Assembly (NCBI RefSeq): GCF_001190925.1
Contig: NZ_CP011072.1
Location: 1,922,001 to 1,986,000, forward strand
Length of the DNA: 64,000 nt
Reading direction: 5' to 3'
DNA from: Azoarcus sp. CIB
GTDB lineage: Bacteria > Pseudomonadota > Gammaproteobacteria > Burkholderiales > Rhodocyclaceae
Position numbers and translations under genes: made by a program. Of this stretch, positions 50,967 through 58,915 are shown one piece after another. Every line of letters begins with the position of its first letter. Position 1 is the first letter of the stretch. The notes beneath the pieces are model-generated. The model was not told the DNA's origin and did no database searches. It was given only the letters and a program-made list of their open reading frames with translations.

Positions 50967-53758
50967 TGTTCCACATCAAGCAACTGGAACTCGTCCACTG
51001 GGACTACTGGCGCCGGTTCACGCTGCCGCTGGACGCACAGATCATCACTATCGTCGGCCCCAACGGCTCGGGCAAGACGACGCTGCTCGACGCCCTACGC
51101 ACCCTGTTCGCGCTGCGCTGTTCCGGCAAGCGCGACTTCCGCCGCTATGTGCGCCGCGCCGAACGCAGCTTTGCCTGGATTCGCGCCGTCGTCGCGAACA
51201 AGCCGGGCTCGTCCGGCCGCCGCCCGTTCTTCCCCTGCCTGCACGACGAAGTCACCCTCGCCTGCCGCATCCGCCGGGCCGGCGGCGAATGGACGCGCGA
51301 CTACGCCATCATCGACGGCGACCAGCCCATCGAGTTGCTGGAGCAGACCGAAGACTGGATCGGCCTGCGCGACTACCAGAACCGGCTCGCCTGGGGCGGA
51401 CTCACGCCTGCGATCGCCAAAGTGCTCGCGCTCGAGCAGGGCGACACCGACAAGCTGTGCGAATACTCCCCGCGCGCGCTGCTCGAACTCGTCTTCGACG
51501 TCTTCGGCGACAAGGAAGTGCTCGACAACTACCAGGCCGCACGCGAGGAACAGAAAAGCGCCGAGCGCGAACTCGCCGACCTCGGCCTGGACCTCGACCG
51601 CCTGCGCGCCCAGGCCGAGGGGCGGCGCCTCGAAGCAGACAACTACCTGCAGTGGAAGCAGCTCGCGGACGAAACGCACGCGCTCGAGGCCGAGATCGTC
51701 CCGCGCCTGGAGGCCGCAGAGCTCGCGCGCGACGTCGCTGCCGAGCGTGGCGAGCTTGCCCGTCAGCGTGGCGAATACGCGCTCAGGCAAACCGAGCGCC
51801 GCGCTGCCCGCCAGCGCCTGGATGCGGTGCAGGGCGAAAAGACGGAAGCGGAAAGCCGGCGCACCACGCTGCGCGCCGAACTCGACGCCGCCGGTGCGAC
51901 CCACCTCACAGCGCACGACACGGTGCGCGATCTCGAAAAGCTCATTACCGAGCGCGACAACCTGCGTGCCCAACTCGCCGCCGAGCACGGCGCCGATGCC
52001 GTCGCGCTCGAGGCGCAGCATGAAGCGGCCGAAGCCGCGCTGCGCGAACTAAAGGCGCGCGAGCGCACCCTCGTCGCCGAATTCGAGGACAAAACCACCT
52101 CGCTGCGCAATGCCAAGAGCCGGTCCGGGCCGCCGTCCGACCCCGAGGTCGCCCGCTTCCGCGCCGTGCTGGACGCCGAAGGCATCGCCCACTGCGGCCT
52201 TGCCGAGATCGTCGAGGTCACCGACGCCACCTGGCAGGCTGCGCTCGAGGCGGTGCTGCGCCCCTACCGCCACGTCATCCTCCTCGAGCGCGAGTCCGAC
52301 CGCCATGCCGCGTGGGCGCTCGGCGAGCGCGAACGGTTCCGCCACTTCGTGGTGCCGGAGCGCGAGGAGGCCCCACCCGCGGTCGCCCGCAGCCTCGCCG
52401 AGGTCGCGCGTTTCTCGGCGCCGGCCCCGCGCTGGCTGGCAGATCTGCTCAACCGCATCCGCCGCGTCGACAGCGTCGACGCCGCCCGCGACCTGCCGCG
52501 CGAGCTCGAATGGATCACGCGTGACGCCTACCATCGCGAGCGACGCGGCGCGCGCCACCTGGGTCGCCCCGCCGAATTCCATTTCGGCGAACTCGCCCGC
52601 CAGGCGCGCATCACTCAACTCGAAGACGACATCGCCGGGCTCGATCGCCAGCTCCAGCACCTGCGCCCCCGCGTCGCCAAGGCTGCAGACGAACTCACCA
52701 CGCTGCGCCAGCGCCTGCTGGGCCTGCAATCCGCACAGCTGCTTGCCGCAAAGGCCGAAACCTACGCCGAGGCCGAAGCCGCCCTGCCCGCCGCCCGCGC
52801 CGCACTCACCGCGGCTATCGCACAGCGAGCCGACGCGCAGGGCGCTCTGGACGAACTCGGCGGCCGCATCAACGGAGTCGTCATCGAGATCGACCGGCGC
52901 AACCGCGAGCTGCGCGCCATCGACAGCCGCATCACCGAGCTCGAAACCGGCGCCGCACCGCGCCGCCACGCCCAGGCGCAGCGCATCCAGCGCCTGCGCT
53001 CCCTGCGTCGCGGCATGCCCGCGCACTGGCGCGACCCGGCCGAGATCGCGCTGCTCGCCGAACGCTACGAGAACGCCGCCGCCGCAAGGCGCGAGCGCGA
53101 CCGCCTGCGCGCGCGCCTCGACGAAGGCGACTGGGTCCAGGACCCGACCGTCATCACCCTGTCGGAACGCCTCAAGGCGGACGTCGTCCAGCGCGAACGC
53201 GACTCCCAGGAGCGCCTGGGCTATTGCGCGACCGCCCGCCGAATCACTGAGGAGGCGCGCTCCGCCTACATCGCCAAGCTGCGTGCCACCGTGCGCCAGT
53301 ACGGCAAGAACCTCAAGGCGCTCGGCGAACTCGCCGGCGTCGGCGTGGATTGCCCCGCCCCTGCGCTGGGCGACGACGACCTCTCGCTCGGCCAGGCCGG
53401 ACTCGAAGTCCGCTTCGACTTCGACCGCAAGGGCGCCGTCGGCCTCAACGACGGCGAAGCCTCCGGCGGCCAACAGGTGATGAAGTCCCTGATCCTGCTG
53501 ATCGCGCTGCTGATGGACGACGCGCGCCCCGGTGGCTTCGTCTTCATCGACGAACCCTTCGCCCACCTCGACGTCGCCAACATCGACCGCGTCGGCACCT
53601 TCCTGCGCGCCACGCGCGCCCAGTACCTGATTACCACGCCCGTGACCCACAACGCCAACGTCTTCGCCCCGGCGCAGCTCACGCTGGTTACGCGCAAGAA
53701 AAAACCCGGCGAGGACTGGGCGCCGACCATCGGCGTACTGGCGCGAGCACTCGCATGA
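50966..53758 (+). CDS. mksB: MksB-like SMC ATPase
   Basis: This 930-residue SMC-type protein has Walker A GPNGSGKTT at 31-39, two coiled-coil arms and a hinge-like globular middle (about 390-530). At the C-terminus are the ABC signature ASGGQQV (about 832) and Walker B FVFIDEPFAHLD (about 858-869). It is shorter than MukB (about 1480) and close to MksB/JetC proteins. It would form a condensin with MksE/F for chromosome organisation or plasmid restriction. Next gene is a LysE exporter, not the TOPRIM nuclease (MksG/JetD) that follows in defence-type Wadjet. Confidence 0.78.
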   Translation: MFHIKQLELVHWDYWRRFTLPLDAQIITIVGPNGSGKTTLLDALRTLFALRCSGKRDFRRYVRRAERSFAWIRAVVANKPGSSGRRPFFPCLHDEVTLACRIRRAGGEWTRDYAIIDGDQPIELLEQTEDWIGLRDYQNRLAWGGLTPAIAKVLALEQGDTDKLCEYSPRALLELVFDVFGDKEVLDNYQAAREEQKSAERELADLGLDLDRLRAQAEGRRLEADNYLQWKQLADETHALEAEIVPRLEAAELARDVAAERGELARQRGEYALRQTERRAARQRLDAVQGEKTEAESRRTTLRAELDAAGATHLTAHDTVRDLEKLITERDNLRAQLAAEHGADAVALEAQHEAAEAALRELKARERTLVAEFEDKTTSLRNAKSRSGPPSDPEVARFRAVLDAEGIAHCGLAEIVEVTDATWQAALEAVLRPYRHVILLERESDRHAAWALGERERFRHFVVPEREEAPPAVARSLAEVARFSAPAPRWLADLLNRIRRVDSVDAARDLPRELEWITRDAYHRERRGARHLGRPAEFHFGELARQARITQLEDDIAGLDRQLQHLRPRVAKAADELTTLRQRLLGLQSAQLLAAKAETYAEAEAALPAARAALTAAIAQRADAQGALDELGGRINGVVIEIDRRNRELRAIDSRITELETGAAPRRHAQAQRIQRLRSLRRGMPAHWRDPAEIALLAERYENAAAARRERDRLRARLDEGDWVQDPTVITLSERLKADVVQRERDSQERLGYCATARRITEEARSAYIAKLRATVRQYGKNLKALGELAGVGVDCPAPALGDDDLSLGQAGLEVRFDFDRKGAVGLNDGEASGGQQVMKSLILLIALLMDDARPGGFVFIDEPFAHLDVANIDRVGTFLRATRAQYLITTPVTHNANVFAPAQLTLVTRKKKPGEDWAPTIGVLARALA

Positions 53759-54399
53759 CCGTGGAAATGTTCGAGCACTTCTCCTGGCTCCCCTTCCTCG
53801 TCGCCATCACCGCGCTCACCATGTCGCCGGGCGTCGATTCCCTTCTGGTGATCCGCAATGCGGCCCGCGGCGGACTGCGCGACGGGCTGCTCACCAGCCT
53901 CGGCATCTGCCTTGGACTGTTCGCGCACGCCACCGTCTCGGCCCTCGGTCTGTCGGTCATCCTGCTCGGTTCGGCAACGCTGTTTGCCGCGATGAAGATT
54001 GCCGGTGCCGCCTATCTCGCCTGGCTGGGCATCCAGAGCCTGCGCTCTGCGTGGCACGCGCGCGGAATGCAGATTGCGGTGCAAAGCCGGCGGGCGGTGC
54101 CGGCAGCGACCTCGCTCCGCGAAGGCCTGCTGTCGAACGTGCTCAACCCCAAGCCCATCATCTTCTACATGGCCTTCCTGCCGCAGTTCATCGACCCGGC
54201 CCACTCGGCGCTGCCACAGTCGCTCGCGATGGCCGCGATGCATTTCGCGATCGCGACGATCTGGCAGGGCCTGCTCGCGCTCATGGTCGAACGCGCTCGC
54301 ACCCTGCTCGCCCGCCCGCGCGTCAGCCGCATCCTCGATGGGATCACCGGAGTGTTGCTGCTCGGTTTCGGTGCGCGGCTCGCTGCGACCCAAACCTGA
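53755..54399 (+). CDS. LysE/RhtB-family amino-acid exporter
   Basis: This 214-residue membrane protein has six hydrophobic helices. The LysE-family N-terminal motif TMSPGVDSLLVIRNAARGGLRDGLLTSLGICLG and the central GLLSNVLNPKPIIFYMAFLPQFID block are both present. The start overlaps the mksB stop (ATGA); an internal ATG at 53767 is possible. It exports an amino acid or derivative; substrate unknown. Transcribed with mksFEB but probably unrelated in function. Confidence 0.88.
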   Translation: MTVEMFEHFSWLPFLVAITALTMSPGVDSLLVIRNAARGGLRDGLLTSLGICLGLFAHATVSALGLSVILLGSATLFAAMKIAGAAYLAWLGIQSLRSAWHARGMQIAVQSRRAVPAATSLREGLLSNVLNPKPIIFYMAFLPQFIDPAHSALPQSLAMAAMHFAIATIWQGLLALMVERARTLLARPRVSRILDGITGVLLLGFGARLAATQT

Positions 54400-54542
54400 A
54401 CGGAGCTTGATGCGACCGGCACAGCCGTACAGCTAATTCCCCGCAGTCCGGCCTTCGCAAACGTCGCGCGTCGCCCGACGATCAGGCGTCACCCTCGACC
54501 GGGTTCCTCCCGAGATGCCGGAACGGACCGCGAGAAGTAAAA

Positions 54543-54571
54543 AAGCCTGACGTTTTCAGGCGTCAGGCTTT
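54543..54571 (-). terminator. Hairpin terminator, minus strand (also plausible on plus)
   Basis: Stem AAGCCTGACG/CGTCAGGCTT with an 8-base loop is followed on the minus strand by TTTTTT (poly-T). It is suited to stop minus-strand transcripts from the LuxR gene. On the plus strand it follows the LysE gene, with a weaker T run. Confidence 0.7.
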
Positions 54572-54578
54572 CTAAAAC

Positions 54579-54599
54579 TCACTCCCACTCTATTATTTC
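54579..54599 (-). other. guaA 3'-end-like sequence (EIIEWE stop)
   Basis: The minus strand reads GAAATAATAGAGTGGGAGTGA, encoding EIIEWE then stop, like the conserved C-terminal TIEWE of GMP synthase (guaA). The guaA 3' end is a known integration site for genomic islands. No other guaA sequence or integrase is near, so it may be chance or a relic attachment site. Confidence 0.25.
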
Positions 54600-54863
54600 C
54601 TACTGACTGAAACCCTCGTGAAAGCTTGGGTTTGTTCTGCCTGCCATCGAGTTTACCGTCACATCGCAAGCGCTCACCCTGACATCAAGGCACGAACACT
54701 CAGCACCCTTGATCGACGCCGGGACTGCCGCGCTCGGGCATCCAACAGGAAAGATCAGATCCATGAGGCCAGGTCGGACGAGCGCGACATTTCATACCCA
54801 TTACATGACGTTCCGCAGCTTCTTGATGCACCGCCCCGACGTGGTGCGCGTGCGCATCGCAGT

Positions 54864-57542
54864 TCAATCCAGTATCCCCAGCAGCCGCGCGCGATCGACG
54901 GCATGCCGGCGGTTCGCAGCGTTGAGCTTGGCCAGCAGGTTCCGCATGTGCCACTTGATCGTCTCGGGGCCAACGTCGAGGATGTTCGCGATTTCCTTGT
55001 TCGTGCGGCCATGGGCAAGCGCGGCGAGGATTTCCATTTCGCGCGCAGACAGCTGCGCGGGGCGCTGATTGCCGGTGGCGGTTCTCGGTGCAGCGGACTT
55101 GGGCACCCAGCCGACGCGGCAGCGCTCGGTGACGCGTTCGATGAAGGCGGGAGATACGCCGGCGGCGTCACCACAGCCCGAGCGGTCGAGTTCCGGCAGG
55201 ACATCGAGTGCCGCCGGCCAGTCGTCCGCGAGCACACGCACGAGACCGAAGGATTCCGCGAGGCTCAGCGCTTCGGCGAGCAGACGCGGTCCCTCGTCGT
55301 CGTCGCGAAGGCTGCTTGCGCGCACGATGCGCAATGCGATCTGATCGCGCCCGCGCCGCAGCCGTGCCGCGATCTCGGCAGCCTGATCGAGCGCGGCGCC
55401 TGCGACGCTGTCGTCGTGTTCGAGCAAGGCGACGCGCGCCGCCGCGGTCTCGCGGATCAGCCGCAATTCCGCCTCGAGCCCGCGATCGTCACGCCCGGGG
55501 TCGGTGACGATCGCGTCCAGCCCATTCATCAGCATCCGGCACGACATGAGCCGGTTGCGGATCGCGTGCTGGCGGACCTGTTCGCCGAGGCTCGCGGCGA
55601 CGAGGCGCGGCTGGCCGCGCAGTTCGCCGATCGCGGCCAGGCTGTTGAGCGCGTCGAAGGCTTTGCCTTCGCTGCCCTTCTGGCTCTCGTAGCGCGCGAG
55701 CGTCAGGTAGGCGAGGATCACCGCGTCCGGTAGCGCAGCCTGCTCGATCAGGTCGAGGCGATTCGCGAGCAGCGCGCGCGCTTCGTCCTCGGCGCCGAGC
55801 TCCCAGTTCGCCGCGGCGAGCCCCGCCGCGTGGATCGCGGCCGGCATCGAACGCCATCCCGTCGTGGTTTCGGCGCGTTCGAGCGCCGCACCGAAGACCG
55901 CCGCCGCTTCCTTCGCCTGACCTTCGATCAGGTAGCTCAGCCCGACTGCGAACGCGCCATAGATCGAATCGTAGAAACTGCGCGCCACGCGGCCGTGGCC
56001 GTCGGAGATCTGCTGGTAGTAGCGCGCGCGCTCGGGAAAACCGCTGTGGATCGCGATAAAGGAGAGCGTGTTGCAGTAAAGGGGACCGAGCGCGGGGTCG
56101 TAGGTGTCGATGCAGCCGCGCGCGCGCTGGTAGTCGTCGCAATGGATCGCCGCGGCCGAACGCACGATGTTCGCCTGCAGTACCACCTCCGGCGTCACCC
56201 CGGGCCGCGCGAGGATCACGTCGGTGAGCCGTTCCGCGTCCTGCGGCCGGTAGCACAGCGCGCACGCCCACGCTGCGGTGAGCTGGATGCCCTCGCGCCG
56301 CGCGATCTCCTCCGGCGGAAGGCGATCCAGCCACGCGAGCACCTCGACGATGCGTCCCTGCACACCGAGGTAGCGCACGCGTTTCTCGATCCAGTCCATC
56401 GCCTCGGCGCGCAGTCCGCCGAGGAAGGCGTGCTCGGCGGCGTGCTCGAGCATGCCGTGCGCGGCGAACCATTGGGCGGCCTTCGCATGCAGCGCGGTGC
56501 GCTCGCCGGCCGGCAGCTCCGCGGCGAGACTGGCGAGGTACTCGCGGAACAGCGGATGCATGCGATAGACGTCCCCCCCATCGACGGACGTCACCAACCC
56601 GGTCTGCTGCTCGAGCCGGGCGAGAATCTCCGCCGCGTCGATGCCGCCCCCGAGCGCCGCGCACAGCCCCGGGTGCAGGGTTTCGAGCAGGGACGCGCGG
56701 ACGAGCATCGCGACCGCCCGTTCGTCCAGACTTTCGAGCACGAATTGCGAGAAATAGCGCGCCACGTCCCCGGTCGCGCCGGACAGGCTCGCCACCGTAC
56801 CGGCGATGTCGCTGCGCCGGGCCATCGCCGAAGTCACGATCTGCAGCGCCATCGGCCAGCCTTCGGTGCGCTCGTGCAGGCGCGCGCAGGTCTCGATGTC
56901 GACCTCGTCGCCGAGCCGCCGGCGCAGGAAGGCGACCGTATCTTCGAGCCGCAACCGCAGGTCCTCAGTGACGAACTGGGTGTAGAGCCCGTGCGCGCGG
57001 AGTTCCTCGACCGGGAACGGCGGGTCGGTGCGCGAGCTGACGACGACGTGGAAGTTCGGCGGCGCGTTCGTCACAAGGTAGTAGATGAAGTCGATCGCGT
57101 CGCGGTCGGCGAGCTGGTGCAGGTCGTCGATCAGGAGCCAGGTCGGGCGGGCGAGCTCGTGCATCTGCACGAGCAGTTCGCTCGCGGCCCACAACTCCGC
57201 ACCTGCCTGCCCCACCTGGTTGTATGCGCGGGTGGGCAATTCGAGCCCGAGCGCGGTGATCAACGACGCGATGACCGCGGGCGCGACCACCGACCTGTCG
57301 TCGCTGGCCTCGATCGTCAGCCACGCGACGGCGGCGCCGGGCGCGAGGAGTTCGCGGCGCAGTTGCACGAGCAGCGACGTCTTCCCGAAGCCCGCGAGCG
57401 AAGTCACGGCCACGAGCGGCTGCTCGACCGCCTCGCGCAGCCGCGCGATCAGCCGCGGCGGGGCCACCGCCTGGCGCGCGGAATGCGGCGGCATCGTCTT
57501 GAGGGCGAGACGATACGGGACGTCGGGAGCAGTCTTCTTCAT
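54864..57542 (-). CDS. MalT-type LuxR-family transcriptional regulator (LAL class)
   Basis: This large regulator has 892 residues from ATG 57542 (longer frames lack support). An N-terminal AAA/NACHT-like ATPase has Walker A SLAGFGKTSL (about 47-56) and Walker B TWLLIDDLHQL. The central part is TPR-like helices (about 350-800). The C-terminal LuxR helix-turn-helix reads LSAREMEILAALAHGRTNKEIANILDVGPETIKWHMRNLLAKL. MalT-like proteins activate operons in response to a bound inducer. It lies 29 bases after a small zinc-ribbon gene, at the end of the acyl-CoA gene cluster, which it may control. Confidence 0.88.
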   Translation of the reverse strand: MKKTAPDVPYRLALKTMPPHSARQAVAPPRLIARLREAVEQPLVAVTSLAGFGKTSLLVQLRRELLAPGAAVAWLTIEASDDRSVVAPAVIASLITALGLELPTRAYNQVGQAGAELWAASELLVQMHELARPTWLLIDDLHQLADRDAIDFIYYLVTNAPPNFHVVVSSRTDPPFPVEELRAHGLYTQFVTEDLRLRLEDTVAFLRRRLGDEVDIETCARLHERTEGWPMALQIVTSAMARRSDIAGTVASLSGATGDVARYFSQFVLESLDERAVAMLVRASLLETLHPGLCAALGGGIDAAEILARLEQQTGLVTSVDGGDVYRMHPLFREYLASLAAELPAGERTALHAKAAQWFAAHGMLEHAAEHAFLGGLRAEAMDWIEKRVRYLGVQGRIVEVLAWLDRLPPEEIARREGIQLTAAWACALCYRPQDAERLTDVILARPGVTPEVVLQANIVRSAAAIHCDDYQRARGCIDTYDPALGPLYCNTLSFIAIHSGFPERARYYQQISDGHGRVARSFYDSIYGAFAVGLSYLIEGQAKEAAAVFGAALERAETTTGWRSMPAAIHAAGLAAANWELGAEDEARALLANRLDLIEQAALPDAVILAYLTLARYESQKGSEGKAFDALNSLAAIGELRGQPRLVAASLGEQVRQHAIRNRLMSCRMLMNGLDAIVTDPGRDDRGLEAELRLIRETAAARVALLEHDDSVAGAALDQAAEIAARLRRGRDQIALRIVRASSLRDDDEGPRLLAEALSLAESFGLVRVLADDWPAALDVLPELDRSGCGDAAGVSPAFIERVTERCRVGWVPKSAAPRTATGNQRPAQLSAREMEILAALAHGRTNKEIANILDVGPETIKWHMRNLLAKLNAANRRHAVDRARLLGILD

Positions 57543-57571
57543 AGGCCTTCGGGACGCTTCGGGGGCGGGTT

Positions 57572-57787
57572 CTAGCGGACGGCCGGAGTGCCGGCAGCCC
57601 TCGGCTCGTCGGCGCATACCGCCTCGCGTGCCCGGAATTGCTCGACTGCGAGCTTGAACTCCGCGATCGATTCGTCGCTCACCTTCGTGCCGCACTCGTA
57701 GCAGGTGTCGTTGATGCGGTCGAACCAGCGGCAGCCGCATTGCTCGCACGCGAGCTCGGGCGCGCCGGCGGGATTATGGAAGATCAT
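57572..57787 (-). CDS. Small zinc-ribbon protein
   Basis: The 71-residue protein has two Cys pairs: CEQCGCRW and CYECGTKV, separated by 11 residues, typical of a rubredoxin-like or FmdB-like zinc ribbon. The ATG overlaps the stop of the preceding 163-residue gene (ATGA), so the two are coupled. In aromatic-acid pathways small zinc-ribbon proteins often serve thiolases or hydratases, but no such link is proven here. The start is fixed by the ATGA overlap. Confidence 0.65.
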   Translation of the reverse strand: MIFHNPAGAPELACEQCGCRWFDRINDTCYECGTKVSDESIAEFKLAVEQFRAREAVCADEPRAAGTPAVR

Positions 57788-58275
57788 CGGCAGGCTCCGA
57801 GGAAGGCGAGGCCGAGCGTATCGAGGAATTCCTCGTAGCCCGCGTCCTGAAGTTCGAATTTCGTGCGCAGCACGAAGAACATGATATGCCCCTGCCGGAT
57901 CAGTCGTTTGATCAGCGACAAGGTGTCGCTGGCGAGGCTCGCGCGCATCGCTTCGAGCGCGGCGTCGTCGGCGACGAAGAGCAGATCGACGCGCGCTTCC
58001 TGGAAGCCCGAATAGCGCATGATGCCGGCCGACATGCCGTTGCCGTCGTTGGTCCATTTCAACATCGGCACCTCGCCCGCGGCTTCGACCAGTCCCGCGA
58101 CGTGCTTGCCCGGCTGGATGCCCGAGCCGCTCCGCGGCACGAAGCCGACCGACGAGCCTTCGACCATGTCGGTGAAGAGCACGCTGTACCGGTCGAGCAT
58201 GGCCTGCCAGGGCGCGAGGTCGCCGAAGGGGGCCTCGGCGCTGGCGATTTCATCGGCTTCCATTTCAATCTGCAT
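57784..58275 (-). CDS. Hypothetical protein of the acyl-CoA operon
   Basis: This is a 163-residue acidic protein without recognised domain. Sequences such as DRYSVLFTDMVEGSSVGFVPRSGSGIQPGKHVAGL and LMFFVLRTKFELQD-like strands suggest an alpha/beta fold. The ATG at 58275 has GGAGG at 5 bases, and overlaps the thioesterase end by 11 bases. Co-transcription with the thioesterase and zinc-ribbon genes is clear. Function is not known. Confidence 0.6.
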   Translation of the reverse strand: MQIEMEADEIASAEAPFGDLAPWQAMLDRYSVLFTDMVEGSSVGFVPRSGSGIQPGKHVAGLVEAAGEVPMLKWTNDGNGMSAGIMRYSGFQEARVDLLFVADDAALEAMRASLASDTLSLIKRLIRQGHIMFFVLRTKFELQDAGYEEFLDTLGLAFLGACR

Positions 58276-58828
58276 GTTTGCCTCCGTCAGTTTCCCGCCG
58301 GATTCCATCGGCGGGCATGGAAAGGGATTCGGGCGCGATCTCCGGCACGGGCTGGCAGTAGCGCCCGAGACGGTGACGGATGTCGGCCGGGATCGGCACC
58401 GACTTCATCGTCTCGAGGTCCATCATGACGAGCGTCTGCCTGGCCCGCAGGCGCAACTCCTCCCCGACCCGTCCCTGCACGTCGAGACCGATCGAGCGTT
58501 CGCCGATGCGCGTGACGGTGAGCCCGAGCACCAATGTGTCGCCCAGCGTGCTCGGCCGCGTGAAGGTGCAGTCCATGCGCACCGTCGGAATTCCGAGCCG
58601 CCGCCTCATGATCATGTCCGCGAATGAGGTGCCGAGTCCGTCCGTCAGCCAGTCCTCGACAAGCCCGTTGAGGAGCACGAAGTACTGCGGATAGAACACG
58701 ATCCCTGCCGGATCGCAATGCGCGAAGCGCACGAGCACCTCGCGCTCGAACATCGCCGGGCGCGCCGGAGCGGATGCCTTCGCTCCGACCTCGCCGACGA
58801 ACGCGATCGCGTTGCTGAGGTCTGTCAT
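58265..58828 (-). CDS. Acyl-CoA thioesterase (4-hydroxybenzoyl-CoA thioesterase family)
   Basis: This 187-residue hot-dog-fold thioesterase hydrolyses aryl- or acyl-CoA. The family signature VRFAHCDPAGIVFYPQYF (Asp as catalytic acid, near residue 39) and the following WLTDGLGTSF helix are present. Strands such as TVRMDCTFTRPSTLGDTLVL complete the fold. ATG 58828 has AGGAG 9 bases upstream. It lies between the dehydrogenase/hydratase gene (87-base gap) and the hypothetical 163-residue gene. Likely substrate is an aromatic or branched acyl-CoA; not determined. Confidence 0.85.
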   Translation of the reverse strand: MTDLSNAIAFVGEVGAKASAPARPAMFEREVLVRFAHCDPAGIVFYPQYFVLLNGLVEDWLTDGLGTSFADMIMRRRLGIPTVRMDCTFTRPSTLGDTLVLGLTVTRIGERSIGLDVQGRVGEELRLRARQTLVMMDLETMKSVPIPADIRHRLGRYCQPVPEIAPESLSMPADGIRRETDGGKHAD

Positions 58829-58915
58829 CGTCGTGTCTCCTGTGCGCGTGGTCATGGGCTCAATGTATCCACGCGCCACCGCAGGCGCCCCCCCCACCCG
58901 GTATGGCTCAGCTCC

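Larger units (their letters stand above)
54400..54863. other. Intergenic region with terminator and a guaA-like tail
   Basis: About 460 bases between the LysE gene and the end of the LuxR-type regulator. It contains a terminator hairpin (54543-54571) and, on the minus strand, a guaA-3'-end-like stretch (54579-54599). No gene is supported in the remainder. Confidence 0.45.

Noticed and set aside
52049-53650. 533-codon minus-strand open frame
   Set aside because: Antisense to mksB; the sense frame has Walker and signature motifs.
48952-53758. Wadjet (JetABCD) defence system
   Set aside because: The nuclease subunit JetD is absent, so the genes are called MksFEB-like instead.
55830-57575. 581-codon plus-strand open frame
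   Set aside because: Antisense to the MalT-type regulator; Arg/His/Asp-rich without motifs.
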